A stretch of 64,000 nucleotides of DNA from contig NZ_BMQT01000007.1 in assembly GCF_014648255.1 (NCBI RefSeq), positions 232,862 to 296,861 on the forward strand. Reading direction: 5' to 3'. The position numbers and the translations under genes are program-made. Below are positions 53,234-63,647 of this stretch, piece after piece. The stretch comes from Nocardioides albus. Its GTDB lineage: Bacteria > Actinomycetota > Actinomycetes > Propionibacteriales > Nocardioidaceae. Position 1 is the first letter of the stretch, and each line of letters begins with the position of its first letter. The notes under the pieces are model-generated. The model did no database searches, was not told the DNA's origin, and saw nothing but the letters and a program-made list of their open reading frames with translations.

Positions 53234-54480
53234 TGAGCAAGCTCTCCATCTCGCGGCTCGGCAAGGAGCTCTACACCGGCGAGAAGTCCTTCGACTTCGT
53301 CGGCCGTCGGATGCTCTGGTACGCCGTCTCCGCTGTCGTGCTCGTCGCGGTCGTCCTCGGCGTCTGGCTCCAGGGCATCAACCTCGGCATCGACTTCACC
53401 GGCGGCACGCGCTACACCGTCACCGTGGCGCAGGCCGACCAGGAGCTGGCCGACGACCTGCGTACGGCCGTCGGTGAGACCGACGTCGAAGCTGCCGACG
53501 GCGCCACCGTGCGCACGGCCGGTGGCAAGTCGATCGTGATCGAGACCAAGGCGATCTCGGACAACTCCGAGGCCGACGACTCGATCATGGAGGCGATCAC
53601 CACGACCGCCGACGTGGCCGAGGACGACGTCAGCCGCACCGGCATCGGTCCCAGCTGGGGCCAGCGGGTCGCCTCCAAGGCGGCGCTCGCGCTGGGCATC
53701 TTCCTCGTCGGCGTGGTCCTGTTCATCTGGATCTACTTCAGGGAGTGGAAGATGTCGGTCGCGGCCGTCGTCGCTCTGCTCCACGACGTGGTGATCACGG
53801 TGGGCGTCTACGCCATCATCGGCTTCGAGGTGACGCCGGCGACGGTCACAGGCTTCCTGACCATCCTCGGTTACTCGCTCTACGACACCGTGGTGGTCTT
53901 CGACAAGGTCAAGGAGAACACCCGAAACCTGTCGCAGAAGAAGCAGACCTACGCCTCGGCGGCCAACCTGGCGATCAACCAGACCCTGGTCCGTTCGGTG
54001 AACACCTCGATCATCGGTCTGCTGCCGGTCGTCGCGATCCTCTATGTCAGCGCGGTCCAGCTCGGCACCTCCTCGCTGAAGGACATCTCGCTGGTCCTCT
54101 TCGTCGGTATGGCCGTCGGCACCTACTCCTCGATCTTCATCGCCACCCCGCTGCTGGTGCACCTGAAGTCGAAGGAGAAGGACATCGTCGACGCCGACAA
54201 GCGTGCCGCGGCGCGGATGAAGGAAGCCGACAAGTACGCCGCAGTGCCCGTCTTCGACGAGGGCATGCCGGTGGCGGCCGACGAGGAGCCGGACGAGCTG
54301 CGCGAGTCCGAGTCCGGGTCGGAGGACCTTCACGAGGCGGGCGTGGCCCGGGGCACCAGCCCCAACACGTCTCCGACCGGCCGAGGGCGCAACGTACCCA
54401 ACCAGCAGCGGTCGGTCTCCGACAGCGGTGCTGCCGGACGCCCGCAGCCGAAGCGCGAGTCCAGGTCGAAGCGCAAGTGA
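53233..54480 (+). CDS. secF: Protein translocase subunit SecF
   Basis: 415 aa. Six helices; LGIDFTGGTRYTV, LYDTVVVFDKVKEN and NTSIIGLLPVVAIL mark the family. A long hydrophilic, basic C-terminal tail (about 100 residues, ending KRESRSKRK) extends beyond the usual length, as in other actinobacteria. The ATG at 53233 is preferred over an upstream open frame inside secD. Confidence 0.95.
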   Translation: MSKLSISRLGKELYTGEKSFDFVGRRMLWYAVSAVVLVAVVLGVWLQGINLGIDFTGGTRYTVTVAQADQELADDLRTAVGETDVEAADGATVRTAGGKSIVIETKAISDNSEADDSIMEAITTTADVAEDDVSRTGIGPSWGQRVASKAALALGIFLVGVVLFIWIYFREWKMSVAAVVALLHDVVITVGVYAIIGFEVTPATVTGFLTILGYSLYDTVVVFDKVKENTRNLSQKKQTYASAANLAINQTLVRSVNTSIIGLLPVVAILYVSAVQLGTSSLKDISLVLFVGMAVGTYSSIFIATPLLVHLKSKEKDIVDADKRAAARMKEADKYAAVPVFDEGMPVAADEEPDELRESESGSEDLHEAGVARGTSPNTSPTGRGRNVPNQQRSVSDSGAAGRPQPKRESRSKRK

Positions 54481-55043
54481 CTCTCGCTGAGACAGGCGCA
54501 GGCGGCCGGTCGCTCGAGGAGACTCTCGAGCGGCTGGTCGCCGACGTGCCCGACTTCCCCGAGCCGGGTGTCGGGTTCAAGGACATCACCCCGCTCCTGG
54601 CCGATCACGCGGGCTTCACCCAGGTGGTCGAGGCGCTGGCCGCGCCGGGCCGCGACGCCGACGGCAACCCGACCGTCACCAAGGTGCTCGGCATGGAGTC
54701 GCGCGGTTTCATCCTCGGCGCGCCCGCCGCTCTGCACCTCGGGGTCGGCTTTGTCCCCGTACGCAAGGCCGGCAAGCTCCCGCGCGAGACCCATGCGGTC
54801 TCCTACTCGCTGGAGTACGGCGAGGCGATCCTGGAGATCCACACCGACGCGGTCGCGCCGGGGGAGCGGGTGCTCGTCATCGACGACGTGCTCGCCACCG
54901 GCGGCACCGCTGCGGCCACGATCGAGCTGGTCGAGCGCTGTGGCGGCATCGTCGCCGGCGTCTCGGTGCTGCTCGAGCTGGGTTTCCTCGACCCGCGCAG
55001 CAAGCTCCCGGGCACGCAGGTGCACTCGCTGTTGGTCAGTTGA
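54477..55043 (+). CDS. apt: Adenine phosphoribosyltransferase
   Basis: 188 aa. Salvages adenine with PRPP to AMP. The PRPP loop is RVLVIDDVLATGGTAAAT; FPEPGVGFKDITPLL and GMESRGFILGAP are conserved. GTG start at 54477 overlaps the secF stop. It commonly sits between secF and relA in actinobacteria. Confidence 0.95.
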   Translation: MTLAETGAGGRSLEETLERLVADVPDFPEPGVGFKDITPLLADHAGFTQVVEALAAPGRDADGNPTVTKVLGMESRGFILGAPAALHLGVGFVPVRKAGKLPRETHAVSYSLEYGEAILEIHTDAVAPGERVLVIDDVLATGGTAAATIELVERCGGIVAGVSVLLELGFLDPRSKLPGTQVHSLLVS

Positions 55044-55105
55044 CAGGTCCAGCATGCAGGTGCCGTCCTAGCCAATGCTCCGGGTGCGGCCGGTAGACTC
55101 TGGCT

Positions 55106-57421
55106 ATGGCAGAGGATCGCATCGTCGCGCAACCTCGTGCGCACAACATCGAGGCGCGGGAGAGCAGCGGCCCCGCGCCCTCGGGCCGCAGCGTACGTGC
55201 GCGTCTGGCCCGGATGGGCGGCCGAGGAAACCCGGGCAACCCTGTGCTCGAGCCGCTGTTCCGGGCGGTGCGGTCCAACCACCCGAAGGCCGACCTGACG
55301 CTGCTGGAGCGCGCCTACGTCACCGCGGAGCGCCTTCACGGCACTCAGATGCGTAAGAGCGGTGATCCCTACATCACCCACCCGCTCGCGGTGACCACGA
55401 TCCTCGCCGAGCTCGGCATGACTGAGCCGACCCTGGTGGCGGCGCTGCTGCACGACACCGTCGAGGACACGCCCTACACGCTCAAGGAGCTCACCCGCGA
55501 CTTCGGTGAGGAGGTCGCCCACCTCGTCGACGGCGTCACCAAGCTCGACAAGGTCACCTACGGCGACTCCGCGCAGGCCGAGACGATCCGCAAGATGGTC
55601 GTCGCGATGTCGCGCGACATCCGGGTGCTGGTCATCAAGCTCGCCGACCGTCTGCACAACATGCGTACGCTGCGCTACGTCCCGCAGAAGAGCCAGGAGC
55701 GCAGCGCCCGCGAGACCCTCGACATCTACGCGCCGCTGGCCCACCGGCTCGGCATGAACACCATCAAGTTCGAGCTCGAGGACCTCGCCTTCGCGACCCT
55801 CTACCCGAAGATGTACGACGAGCTGGTCCGCCTGGTCGCGGACCGCAACCCGTCGCGCGAGAAGTTCCTGGCCCAGGTCATCGACCAGGTCGAGCGCGAC
55901 CTGCACGAGGCCCGGATCAAGGCGACGGTCACCGGGCGACCCAAGCACTACTACTCGATCTACCAGAAGATGATCGTCGGCGGTAAGGACTTCTCCGACA
56001 TCAACGACCTGGTCGGCATCCGGATCCTGGTCGAGGACGAGCGTGACTGCTACTCCGTCCTCGGCATCCTGCACTCGCGCTGGAACCCCGTCCTGGGGCG
56101 CTTCAAGGACTACGTCGCGATGCCGAAGTTCAACATGTACCAGTCGCTGCACACCACCGTCATCGGCCCGCAGGGCAAGCCGGTCGAGCTGCAGATCCGC
56201 ACCTTCGCGATGCACCGACGTGCCGAGTTCGGCGTTGCCGCACACTGGAAATACAAGGAGGACGGCCGCGCCGGGGTCGACACCGACCGACCGATGGACA
56301 ACGACATGAGCTGGGTCAAGCAGCTCATGGACTGGCAGTCGGAGGTCAACGACCCCGGCGAGTTCCTGGAGTCGCTGCGCTTCGAGATGAAGCGCACCGA
56401 GGTCTACGTCTTCACCCCCAAGGGCGACGTGATCGCGCTGCCGGCTGACGCGACCCCCGTCGACTTCGCCTACGCCGTCCACACCGAGGTCGGAAACAAG
56501 ACCATCGGTGCCCGCGTCAACGGCCGTCTGGTGCCGCTGGAGTCGACCCTGGAGAGCGGCGACGTCGTCGAGGTCTTCACCTCCAAGTCGCCCAACGCGG
56601 GCCCGTCGCGCGACTGGGCCTCCTTCGTCAAGTCCAACCGGGCCAAGGCCAAGATCCGGCAGTGGCACACGCGCGAGCGTCGCGACGAGGCCATCGAGAA
56701 GGGCCAGGACGCGATCGCCCGGCTCATGCGTAAGGAGGGTCTGCCCCTCAAACGGCTGATGTCGCGCGAGTCGCTCATGCTGGCCGCCAACCACTTCGAC
56801 GTCGGCGATGTCGAGTCGCTCTACGCCGCGGTCGGCGAGAGCCACCTCTCCGCCCAGGCGGTCGTACGCCGCGTCATCGAGGACCACGGCGGCGACGACG
56901 GTGCCGCCGAGGATCTCGCCGAGGCCATCAACATCGGTCGCCGGCGTCACGGCAAGGTCTCCGCCGCCGGCTCCGACGCCGGGGTGATCGTCAAGGGGTC
57001 ACCGGACGTGTGGGTCAAGCTCGCCAAGTGCTGCACCCCGGTGCCCGGCGACGACATCCTCGGGTTCGTCACCAAGGGCGGGGGAGTCTCCGTCCACCGC
57101 ACCGACTGCACCAACGCCGCCGAGCTCCGCGCCCACCCTGAGCGCCTGCTCGAGGTCGAGTGGGGCTCCACGTCCAACTCCGTCTTCCTGGTCAACATCC
57201 AGGTCGAGGCACTTGACCGGGCCCGGCTGCTGTCCGACATCACCATGGCCCTCTCGGATGCCCACGTGAACATCCTCAGCGCACAGCTGACCACCACCCG
57301 CGACCGGGTCGCGAAGTCCCGCTTCTCCTTCGAGATGGCCGACTCCAAGCACCTCGACACCGTCTTGAAGCAGGTACGCACCGTCCCCGGTGTCTTCGAC
57401 GCCTACCGCGTCACCCAGTGA
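55106..57421 (+). CDS. relA: Bifunctional (p)ppGpp synthetase/hydrolase RelA/SpoT (Rsh)
   Basis: 771 aa long-form RSH protein. In order: HD hydrolase domain with [11 protein letters not shown] and [14 protein letters not shown], synthetase domain with [14 protein letters not shown] and [15 protein letters not shown] domain ([18 protein letters not shown]), a middle region, and an ACT domain ([20 protein letters not shown]). Both active sites look intact, so it can make and degrade (p)ppGpp in the stringent response. Confidence 0.96.
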   Translation: MAEDRIVAQPRAHNIEARESSGPAPSGRSVRARLARMGGRGNPGNPVLEPLFRAVRSNHPKADLTLLERAYVTAERLHGTQMRKSGDPYITHPLAVTTILAELGMTEPTLVAALLHDTVEDTPYTLKELTRDFGEEVAHLVDGVTKLDKVTYGDSAQAETIRKMVVAMSRDIRVLVIKLADRLHNMRTLRYVPQKSQERSARETLDIYAPLAHRLGMNTIKFELEDLAFATLYPKMYDELVRLVADRNPSREKFLAQVIDQVERDLHEARIKATVTGRPKHYYSIYQKMIVGGKDFSDINDLVGIRILVEDERDCYSVLGILHSRWNPVLGRFKDYVAMPKFNMYQSLHTTVIGPQGKPVELQIRTFAMHRRAEFGVAAHWKYKEDGRAGVDTDRPMDNDMSWVKQLMDWQSEVNDPGEFLESLRFEMKRTEVYVFTPKGDVIALPADATPVDFAYAVHTEVGNKTIGARVNGRLVPLESTLESGDVVEVFTSKSPNAGPSRDWASFVKSNRAKAKIRQWHTRERRDEAIEKGQDAIARLMRKEGLPLKRLMSRESLMLAANHFDVGDVESLYAAVGESHLSAQAVVRRVIEDHGGDDGAAEDLAEAINIGRRRHGKVSAAGSDAGVIVKGSPDVWVKLAKCCTPVPGDDILGFVTKGGGVSVHRTDCTNAAELRAHPERLLEVEWGSTSNSVFLVNIQVEALDRARLLSDITMALSDAHVNILSAQLTTTRDRVAKSRFSFEMADSKHLDTVLKQVRTVPGVFDAYRVTQ

Positions 57422-57436
57422 GGGAGTGAGCGGCCA

Positions 57437-57607
57437 ATGGGCCCGTTCACCTGGTTTCTGATTGCTGTAGGCGTCGTGATCGTCGGCGCGGTCGTGTGGC
57501 AGTCGGTGAGAAAGTCATCGCGGGGCGTCGACGAGTCTGCAGTGAACAGAAACACGGACGACACGATGCGGAAGGGCGGATCCCATGGCGTTCTGCCTCC
57601 CGGCTAG
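57437..57607 (+). CDS. Small single-helix membrane protein (56 aa)
   Basis: MGPFTWFLIAVGVVIVGAVV is a single N-terminal transmembrane segment followed by VWQSVRKSSRGVDESAVN and a short polar tail. It is below the usual gene-calling length. It starts 15 bp after relA; AGGGAGTGAG near 57420-57430 can serve as ribosome-binding site. Related to the next small gene (57715-57873) in size, helix position and sequence. No function known. Confidence 0.6.
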   Translation: MGPFTWFLIAVGVVIVGAVVWQSVRKSSRGVDESAVNRNTDDTMRKGGSHGVLPPG

Positions 57608-57714
57608 GGCCTGTGAGCCGGTTCCGCTTCGATCGTCATGGCCCACGTGGGTCGACTTGATCTTGATAAGGTAAAGGACCGCGTCGTCCCGGGCGCGCGA
57701 GGAATGGAGTACGC

Positions 57715-57873
57715 ATGTTCACCTGGATCCTCATCATCGGCGCCGTACTCCTTCTCGCGGGCCTGGCCTGGACCAGCAGCGGCCCGGCTCGCAAGGGGGC
57801 TGTCGACTCCGAGGCCGTACGTAACGCCAAGCGCGACAACAACGCCAAGGGCGACTACTTCGGCGGCATCTAA
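57715..57873 (+). CDS. Small single-helix membrane protein (52 aa), paralogue of the preceding one
   Basis: MFTWILIIGAVLLLAGLAW is followed by SSGPARKGAVDSEAVRNAKRD and ends DYFGGI. It shares the FTW..I..G.V start and the VDxxAVRN-like motif (VDESAVNRN against VDSEAVRNA) with the 57437 gene. GGAG at 57705-57709 is 5 nt upstream. The good ribosome-binding site, clean stop and paralogous partner make it a credible gene, though short. Confidence 0.7.
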   Translation: MFTWILIIGAVLLLAGLAWTSSGPARKGAVDSEAVRNAKRDNNAKGDYFGGI

Positions 57874-57879
57874 CCCCTC

Positions 57880-58071
57880 GCCGACCCGGCGTGCCTGCCC
57901 CAGCGCCGGACGCCGAGTCGGCGCAAGCTGACCAAGAACCACGCCGAGTCGGCGCGTCATGACGCGCCGACTCGGCCTTGCTTTTCGTCAGGATGAGCCG
58001 ACTCGGCCCAGTTTCCGGTCACGATGCGCCGACTCGGCGCATCTGCACGGGACAGATGCGCCGAGTCGGCG
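57880..58071. repeat. Family-2 palindrome cluster between convergent genes
   Basis: At least six GCCGACTCGGC-type half units. Two perfect structures: a 34-bp loopless palindrome at 57943-57976 (centre GTCATGAC) and a stem-loop with 19-bp arms at 58027-58045 and 58053-58071 (7-nt loop). It fills the 203-bp space between the small membrane protein gene and the DUF349 gene (stop at 58077). Confidence 0.8.
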
Positions 58072-58076
58072 AGATG

Positions 58077-59315
58077 TCAGCTGAAGTCGGCCGAGGCTCG
58101 CTTGGCCATGTCGAGGAACTGGCGGCGGGAGTCCAGGTTCTCCTCCAGGGCCTTGATCTTCCGGGCGTCACCGGAGGCCTGAGCCTTCTCCAGGTCGGCC
58201 TCGACCTGAGCGATGGCCTCCTCGAGCTTCGCGATCATGTCGTCGGCACGAGCCGACTTCTCGGGGTCGGACTTGCGCCACTGGTCGTCCTCGGCGGACT
58301 TGATGGCCTGCTCGACCTTGCGCATCGCGCCCTCGAGCTCCTTGATGCGGTCGCGGGGGACCTTGCCGGCCTCGTCCCAGCGGTCGGCGATGTCCCGGAA
58401 CGCACGCTTGACGCCGTCCATGTCGTCGCCCTTCTCCAGCAGCGGGAGCAGCTCCTGCGCCTCGACGAGCAGCCTCTCCTTGACCACGGCGTTCTGCGCG
58501 AACTCGGCGTCGAGCGCCGCGTTGGCTGCGTCGCGGGCACCGAAGAAGACATCCTGGGCGGCCCGGAACTTCTTCCAGAGCTTGTCGTCGACGTCCTTGG
58601 GGGCCGGACCGGCGGCCTTCCAGTCGCGCATCAGGTCGCGGTAGCGCCCGGCCGTGGGGCCCCAGTCGGTGGAGGAGGAGAGCTCCTCGGCCTCGGCGAT
58701 GATCCGCTCCTTGATCACCTTCGCGTCCTCGCGCCGGGCGTTGAGCTCGGCGAAGTGGGCCTTGCGGCGCCGCGTGTAGGCGGTCCGCGCGGTCGAGAAG
58801 CGCCGCCAGAGCGCGTCGTCGGACCCGCGGTCGATGCGGGGGAGCGCCTTCCACTGGTCGAGCAGCTCGCGCAGCCGGTTGGCGCCGTTGCGCCAGTCGT
58901 TGCTCTGCGCCAGCTTCTCGGCCTCGGCCACGAGGGCCTCCTTGGCGACCTTCGCCTCGGCCGCCTTCGCAGCCCGTTCGGCCTTGCGTGCCTCGCGCTG
59001 GGTGGCGATGACCGGGGCCAGCGCCTCCAGCCGCGCCACCAGCGAGGCCAGGTCACCGACGGCGTTGGCGTCGGTCACCTTCTCGACGACGGTCTTGACC
59101 GCCGCGGTCGCCTCGTCGGGCGACGTCTTGCCCCCGTGCACCCGCCGCTCGAGCTGCTCGACCTCGAAGGCGAGCTGGTCGAACCGGTTGGTGAAGAAGG
59201 CAAGCGCCTCCTCTGGCGTGCCTTCTGGGTACTGCCCCACGGAGCGTTCGCCCTCAGCGGTCTTCACGTAGACCGTTCCGTCTTCCTCGACCCGACCCCA
59301 CTGCTCGCTGGTCAC
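58077..59315 (-). CDS. DUF349 domain-containing coiled protein
   Basis: 412 aa, almost entirely alpha-helical and charged, with repeated DUF349 units showing LWKKFRAAQDVFFGARDAANA, LWRRFSTARTAYTRRRKAHF and WRNGANRLRELLDQWKALP. There is no membrane helix or signal. Members are widespread in actinobacteria near relA and hisS; function unknown. The gene is divergent from the MBL-fold hydrolase (188 bp between). Confidence 0.88.
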   Translation of the reverse strand: MTSEQWGRVEEDGTVYVKTAEGERSVGQYPEGTPEEALAFFTNRFDQLAFEVEQLERRVHGGKTSPDEATAAVKTVVEKVTDANAVGDLASLVARLEALAPVIATQREARKAERAAKAAEAKVAKEALVAEAEKLAQSNDWRNGANRLRELLDQWKALPRIDRGSDDALWRRFSTARTAYTRRRKAHFAELNARREDAKVIKERIIAEAEELSSSTDWGPTAGRYRDLMRDWKAAGPAPKDVDDKLWKKFRAAQDVFFGARDAANAALDAEFAQNAVVKERLLVEAQELLPLLEKGDDMDGVKRAFRDIADRWDEAGKVPRDRIKELEGAMRKVEQAIKSAEDDQWRKSDPEKSARADDMIAKLEEAIAQVEADLEKAQASGDARKIKALEENLDSRRQFLDMAKRASADFS

Positions 59316-59503
59316 AATGTCCCTACTCTTCGCATGAGGCGCTAACCTCTTATGAAATCTCCCCCGCCGGACACCGTGCTCGTCACAGTCCCGGTCGGCT
59401 CAACTTGCAGGTCCCCGTGGTGTCCCGACACACCTCGGGGTGCCCATCGTAGTCAGACGCCACGATGCGGCGCTGCACTGTACCGCTGGATAGGGTGTTT
59501 CTC

Positions 59504-60199
59504 GTGTTGATCGCAGGCTTTCCCGCCGGTCCGTGGGGCACCAACTGTTACGTCGCCGCCACCGGTCCGGGCACCGAGTGCGTCGTGATCGACCCCGGGA
59601 AGGACGCCGCCAAGGGCATCGAGGAGATCGTCCGGGAGCAGCGCCTCAAGCCGGTCGCGGTGCTCCTCACCCACGGCCACGTCGACCACATGTGGTCCGT
59701 GACCCCGGTGAGCAAGACGTACGACTCCACGGCCTGGATCCACCCCAACGACCGCCATCTGCTGGCCGATCCACTCCAGGGCATCTCGCCGGAGTCGGCG
59801 CGGATGCTGCTCGGGATGCCGGAGGGCACCTACGACTTCGTGGAGCCCGACGACGTCCAAGAGCTGAGCGACGGTCAAGCCATCGACCTGGCCGGGATGA
59901 GCTTCCTGATCGACCATACGCCTGGGCATACCGAGGGGTCGGTCACCTTCCGGACTCCCTATCCCGACCACGCCGAGGTCAGCGATGTGCTGTTCTCCGG
60001 CGACCTGCTCTTCGCGGGCAGCATCGGGCGTACGGACCTCCCCGGCGGTGACCACGCCACGATGCTGCAGTCCCTGACCACCAAGGTGCTGCCCCTCGCC
60101 GACGACATCGTGGTGCTCCCCGGCCACGGCGAACAGACCTCCATCGGGCGCGAGCGCGCCACCAACCCGTTTCTTCAGGACCTGATCACCACACCATGA
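59504..60199 (+). CDS. MBL-fold metallo-hydrolase (glyoxalase II-like)
   Basis: 231 aa from GTG 59504 (VLIAGFPAGPWGTNCYV); mycobacterial homologue Rv2581c begins in the same way, supporting this start over the ATG at 59465. The zinc motif THGHVDHMW, HTPGHTEGSV and FSGDLLFAGSIGRTD are typical. Substrate unknown; hydroxyacylglutathione hydrolase-like activity is a family guess. It overlaps hisS by 4 bp. Confidence 0.9.
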   Translation: MLIAGFPAGPWGTNCYVAATGPGTECVVIDPGKDAAKGIEEIVREQRLKPVAVLLTHGHVDHMWSVTPVSKTYDSTAWIHPNDRHLLADPLQGISPESARMLLGMPEGTYDFVEPDDVQELSDGQAIDLAGMSFLIDHTPGHTEGSVTFRTPYPDHAEVSDVLFSGDLLFAGSIGRTDLPGGDHATMLQSLTTKVLPLADDIVVLPGHGEQTSIGRERATNPFLQDLITTP

Positions 60200-61560
60200 A
60201 CAAGCCAACACCGCTCTCCGGGTTCCCGGAGTTCCTCCCGAGCCAGCGCACCGTCGAGCGCGAGGTCATCGAGACCTTGAGCCGCACCTTCGAGCTGCAC
60301 GGCTTCGGCAACATCGAGACCCGCGCCGTCGAGCCGATGGACCAGCTGCTGCGCAAGGGCGACACCTCCAAGGAGGTCTACGTCCTGCGCCGCCTCCAGG
60401 AGGAGGACAACGGCAGAGACAAGGGGATGGGGCTCCACTTCGACCTCACCGTCCCCTTCGCCCGCTACGTGCTCGAGAACGCCGGCAAGCTGGAGTTCCC
60501 CTTCCGTCGCTACCAGATCCAGAAGGTCTGGCGCGGTGAGCGCCCGCAGGAGGGCCGCTTCCGGGAGTTCGCCCAGGCCGACATCGACATCGTCGGGCGC
60601 GACACGCTGCCGTTCCACCACGACGTCGAGGTCGCTCGGGTCATGCTCGAGGCGCTCGGCAAGCTGACGTTCCTGCCCGGGTTCACGCTGCAGGTCAACA
60701 ACCGCAAGCTGATCCAGGGCTTCTACGCCGGGCTCGGCGCCCCCGACGTCGAAGAGACCATGCGGCTCATCGACAAGCTCGACAAGATGCCCGCCGAAGA
60801 GGTCGGCAAGCTGCTGGTCTCCGAGGCGGGGCTGACCGACGAGCAGGCCGCCAAGTGCCTCGAGCTCGCCACGATCACCGCCACCGACGACTCGTTCGTC
60901 GGACGCGTCCGCGGACTCGGCGTCGAGAGCGAGCTGCTCGATGAGGGCCTGTCCGAGCTGGCCACGCTGATCAACGCCACAGCGCCCCTGAACACCGAGA
61001 ACGTACGCGTCGTGGCGGACCTGAGCATCGCCCGCGGTCTCGACTACTACACCGGCACCGTGTTCGAGACCCGTCTCGACGGCTACGAGAGCCTCGGCAG
61101 CATCTGCTCCGGCGGCCGCTACGACGCGCTCGCCAGCGACGGGAAGACCACCTACCCGGGCGTCGGGATCTCGCTCGGCGTCAGCCGCGTCCTGGTGCCG
61201 CTCGTGCAGAAGGGCGTGCTCGACGGCGACCGCAAGGTCCCGAGCACCGTGCTGGTCGCGGTCAACGACGAAGAGAGCCGCGCCGACGCCGATGCTGCCG
61301 CCCAGGCGCTGCGCGGCCACGATGTCGCCTGCGAGGTCTCGCCCAACGCCGCCAAGTTCGGCAAGCAGATCCGCTTCGCGGAGCGCCGTGGCATCCCGTA
61401 CGTCCTCTTCGCCACCCGCCAAGAAGATGGCACGGAGGCGTACGAGATCAAGGACATTCGCACCGGCGACCAGGTCCCGGCCGACCCGGCCACCTGGACG
61501 CCACAGAACGAGAGCGACCTGAAGCCTCAGGTCGTCGTGAACAACGAGGAGAAGAAGTGA
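60196..61560 (+). CDS. hisS: Histidyl-tRNA synthetase
   Basis: 454 aa class II enzyme. Motif 2 [19 protein letters not shown] and [10 protein letters not shown], HisA box [13 protein letters not shown], and a C-terminal anticodon-binding domain ([20 protein letters not shown]). Overlaps aspS (4 bp). Confidence 0.97.
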   Translation: MNKPTPLSGFPEFLPSQRTVEREVIETLSRTFELHGFGNIETRAVEPMDQLLRKGDTSKEVYVLRRLQEEDNGRDKGMGLHFDLTVPFARYVLENAGKLEFPFRRYQIQKVWRGERPQEGRFREFAQADIDIVGRDTLPFHHDVEVARVMLEALGKLTFLPGFTLQVNNRKLIQGFYAGLGAPDVEETMRLIDKLDKMPAEEVGKLLVSEAGLTDEQAAKCLELATITATDDSFVGRVRGLGVESELLDEGLSELATLINATAPLNTENVRVVADLSIARGLDYYTGTVFETRLDGYESLGSICSGGRYDALASDGKTTYPGVGISLGVSRVLVPLVQKGVLDGDRKVPSTVLVAVNDEESRADADAAAQALRGHDVACEVSPNAAKFGKQIRFAERRGIPYVLFATRQEDGTEAYEIKDIRTGDQVPADPATWTPQNESDLKPQVVVNNEEKK

Positions 61561-63347
61561 CCCGCACCCCCAGTCTGAGGACGCACAGTGCCGGCACCCT
61601 GCGTGCCGAGCACGTCGGCCAGACCGTGACCCTCGCCGGCTGGGTAGGCCGCCGACGCGATCACGGCGGGGTCGCGTTCCTCGACCTGCGCGAGGCCAGC
61701 GGCGTGGTCCAGGTCGTCGTCCGTGACGAGGAGATCGCCCACGCGCTCCGCAACGAGTACTGCATCAAGGTCACCGGCGAGGTCGTCGCGCGCACGAGCG
61801 AGAACGTCAACGACAAGCTCGCCACCGGCGAGATCGAGGTCGTCGCCAAGGACCTCGAGGTCCTCAGCGCGGCCGCGCCCCTCCCTTTCCCGATCGACGA
61901 CCACGTAGAGGTCGGCGAGGACGTCCGCTACAAGCACCGCTACCTCGACCTGCGCCGCACCGCGCCCGGCAACGCCATCCGGCTGCGCTCGAAGGCGAAC
62001 AAGGCCGCCCGCGACGTGCTCGCCGGCCACGACTTCGTCGAGATCGAGACCCCGACCCTGACCCGCAGCACCCCCGAGGGCGCCCGTGACTTCCTGGTCC
62101 CCGCGCGTCTGCAGCCGGGCTCCTGGTATGCGCTGCCGCAGTCCCCGCAGCTGTTCAAGCAGCTGCTCATGGTCGCCGGCATGGAGCGCTACTACCAGAT
62201 CGCTCGCGCCTACCGCGACGAGGACTTCCGCGCCGACCGGCAGCCGGAGTTCACCCAGCTCGACATCGAGATGAGCTTCGTCGACCAGGACGACGTGATC
62301 GCGCTCGGCGAGGAGATCGTCGCCGCGCTGTGGAAGCTGATCGGCTACGACGTGCCGCTCCCGCTGCCGCGGATGACCTACGCCGACGCGATGGCCAAGT
62401 ACGGCTCGGACAAGCCCGACCTGCGCTTCGGCATCGAGATCACCGAGTGCACCGACTACTTCTCCGAGACGACCTTCCGCGTCTTCCAGGCGCCTTACGT
62501 CGGTGCCGTGGTGATGCCGGGCGGCGCCAGCCAGCCGCGGCGTCAGCTCGACGGCTGGCAGGACTGGGCCAAGCAGCGCGGCGCCAAGGGCCTGGCGTAC
62601 GTCCTGGTCCAGGCGGACGGCTCGCTGACCGGTCCGGTCGCCAAGAACCTCTCCGAGACCGAGGCCGCCGGACTGGCCGGCCACGTCGGCGCCAACCCCG
62701 GCGACTGCATCTTCTTCGCCGCCGGCCCGCCCAAGTCGAGCCGCTCCCTGCTGGGTGCTGCCCGGCTGGAGATCGGCAACCGTCTCGACCTCCGCAAGGA
62801 CGGGGACTGGAGCTTCCTGTGGGTCGTCGACGCGCCGCTGCTCGAGCCGGCCTCCGAGGCCGTCGAGTCCGGTGACGTCGCTGTCGGTGCGGGGGAGTGG
62901 ACCGCGGTCCACCACGCCTTCACCAGCCCCCAGGACATCGAGAGCTTCGACAAGGACCCCGGCAACGCGCTCGCCTGGGCCTACGACATCGTCTGCAACG
63001 GCAACGAGATCGGTGGCGGCTCGATCCGTATCCACCGTGAGGACGTCCAGAAGCGGGTCTTCGACCTGATGGGCATCGGCGAGGAGGCCGCCGAGGAGAA
63101 GTTCGGCTTCCTGCTGGACGCCTTCAAGTTCGGCGCCCCGCCGCACGGCGGCATCGCCTTCGGCTGGGACCGCGTCGTCGCCCTTCTGGCCGGCACCGAC
63201 TCGATCCGCGACGTCATCGCCTTCCCGAAGACGGGTGCCGGTTACGACCCGCTCACCGCCGCTCCGGCACCGATCACCCCCGAGCAGCGCAAGGAGGCCG
63301 GGGTCGACGCCAAGCCATCGGCTTCTGAGGACATCGCAGGGGCCTGA
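61557..63347 (+). CDS. aspS: Aspartyl-tRNA synthetase
   Basis: 596 aa, bacterial-type class II enzyme. N-terminal OB-fold anticodon-binding domain ([20 protein letters not shown]), catalytic core with motif 2 ([23 protein letters not shown], part), bacterial insertion (GAD) domain, motif 3 [16 protein letters not shown]. Whether it is discriminating or also charges tRNA-Asn cannot be judged from these residues alone. A strong hairpin follows. Confidence 0.97.
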   Translation: MTRTPSLRTHSAGTLRAEHVGQTVTLAGWVGRRRDHGGVAFLDLREASGVVQVVVRDEEIAHALRNEYCIKVTGEVVARTSENVNDKLATGEIEVVAKDLEVLSAAAPLPFPIDDHVEVGEDVRYKHRYLDLRRTAPGNAIRLRSKANKAARDVLAGHDFVEIETPTLTRSTPEGARDFLVPARLQPGSWYALPQSPQLFKQLLMVAGMERYYQIARAYRDEDFRADRQPEFTQLDIEMSFVDQDDVIALGEEIVAALWKLIGYDVPLPLPRMTYADAMAKYGSDKPDLRFGIEITECTDYFSETTFRVFQAPYVGAVVMPGGASQPRRQLDGWQDWAKQRGAKGLAYVLVQADGSLTGPVAKNLSETEAAGLAGHVGANPGDCIFFAAGPPKSSRSLLGAARLEIGNRLDLRKDGDWSFLWVVDAPLLEPASEAVESGDVAVGAGEWTAVHHAFTSPQDIESFDKDPGNALAWAYDIVCNGNEIGGGSIRIHREDVQKRVFDLMGIGEEAAEEKFGFLLDAFKFGAPPHGGIAFGWDRVVALLAGTDSIRDVIAFPKTGAGYDPLTAAPAPITPEQRKEAGVDAKPSASEDIAGA

Positions 63348-63360
63348 TCGTAGGCTGAAA

Positions 63361-63396
63361 AGAAGGTCCCGGAACCTCGCGGTTCCGGGACCTTCT
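63361..63396. terminator. Bidirectional stem-loop after aspS
   Basis: Perfect 16-bp arms (63361-63376 AGAAGGTCCCGGAACC; 63381-63396) with loop TCGC. On the minus strand it is followed by TTTT (63357-63360 region), so it is the best canonical terminator for the convergent peptide genes; on the plus strand it ends the hisS-aspS transcript. Confidence 0.9.
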
Positions 63397-63464
63397 CGGC
63401 AGGTTCCGAGTCCAGGGCGGTGCGGGGATCCGCTCGCCTTCGCCCAACGACTTCGGAGCGTGGA

Positions 63465-63638
63465 CTACTTGCAGATCTGCCCCGTGGGCGGACACTGGAG
63501 CTTGCGGCAGTCCCCGTTGACGTACGTCCAACCGTCTGGGCATCGGACGATGGCGTTGGCCGCACCGGTGCTCAGAGTCAAGCAGCTGATGACGGCAGTC
63601 GGCACCAGGACCAGGCGTGCGATGAGCTTCTTAGGCAT
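63465..63638 (-). CDS. Small secreted cysteine-rich peptide precursor (57 aa)
   Basis: MPKKLIARLVLVPTAVISCL begins a signal peptide with likely cleavage after ANA (residue 29). The predicted mature part is 28 residues with four Cys (33, 44, 49, 56) and Trp/Tyr (PDGWTYVNGDCRKLQCPP). It is shorter than usual gene-calling cutoffs. It lies 9 bp downstream of another small secreted-protein gene on the same strand, and a strong terminator follows. Four Cys in 28 residues suggest two disulfides. Function unknown; a secreted toxin-, defensin- or binding-like peptide is speculative. Confidence 0.7.
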   Translation of the reverse strand: MPKKLIARLVLVPTAVISCLTLSTGAANAIVRCPDGWTYVNGDCRKLQCPPTGQICK

Positions 63639-63647
63639 GGTGGCGTC

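Noticed and set aside
51488-54333. Long minus-strand frames opposite secD and secF
   Set aside because: Antisense shadows; secD/secF family motifs are on the plus strand.
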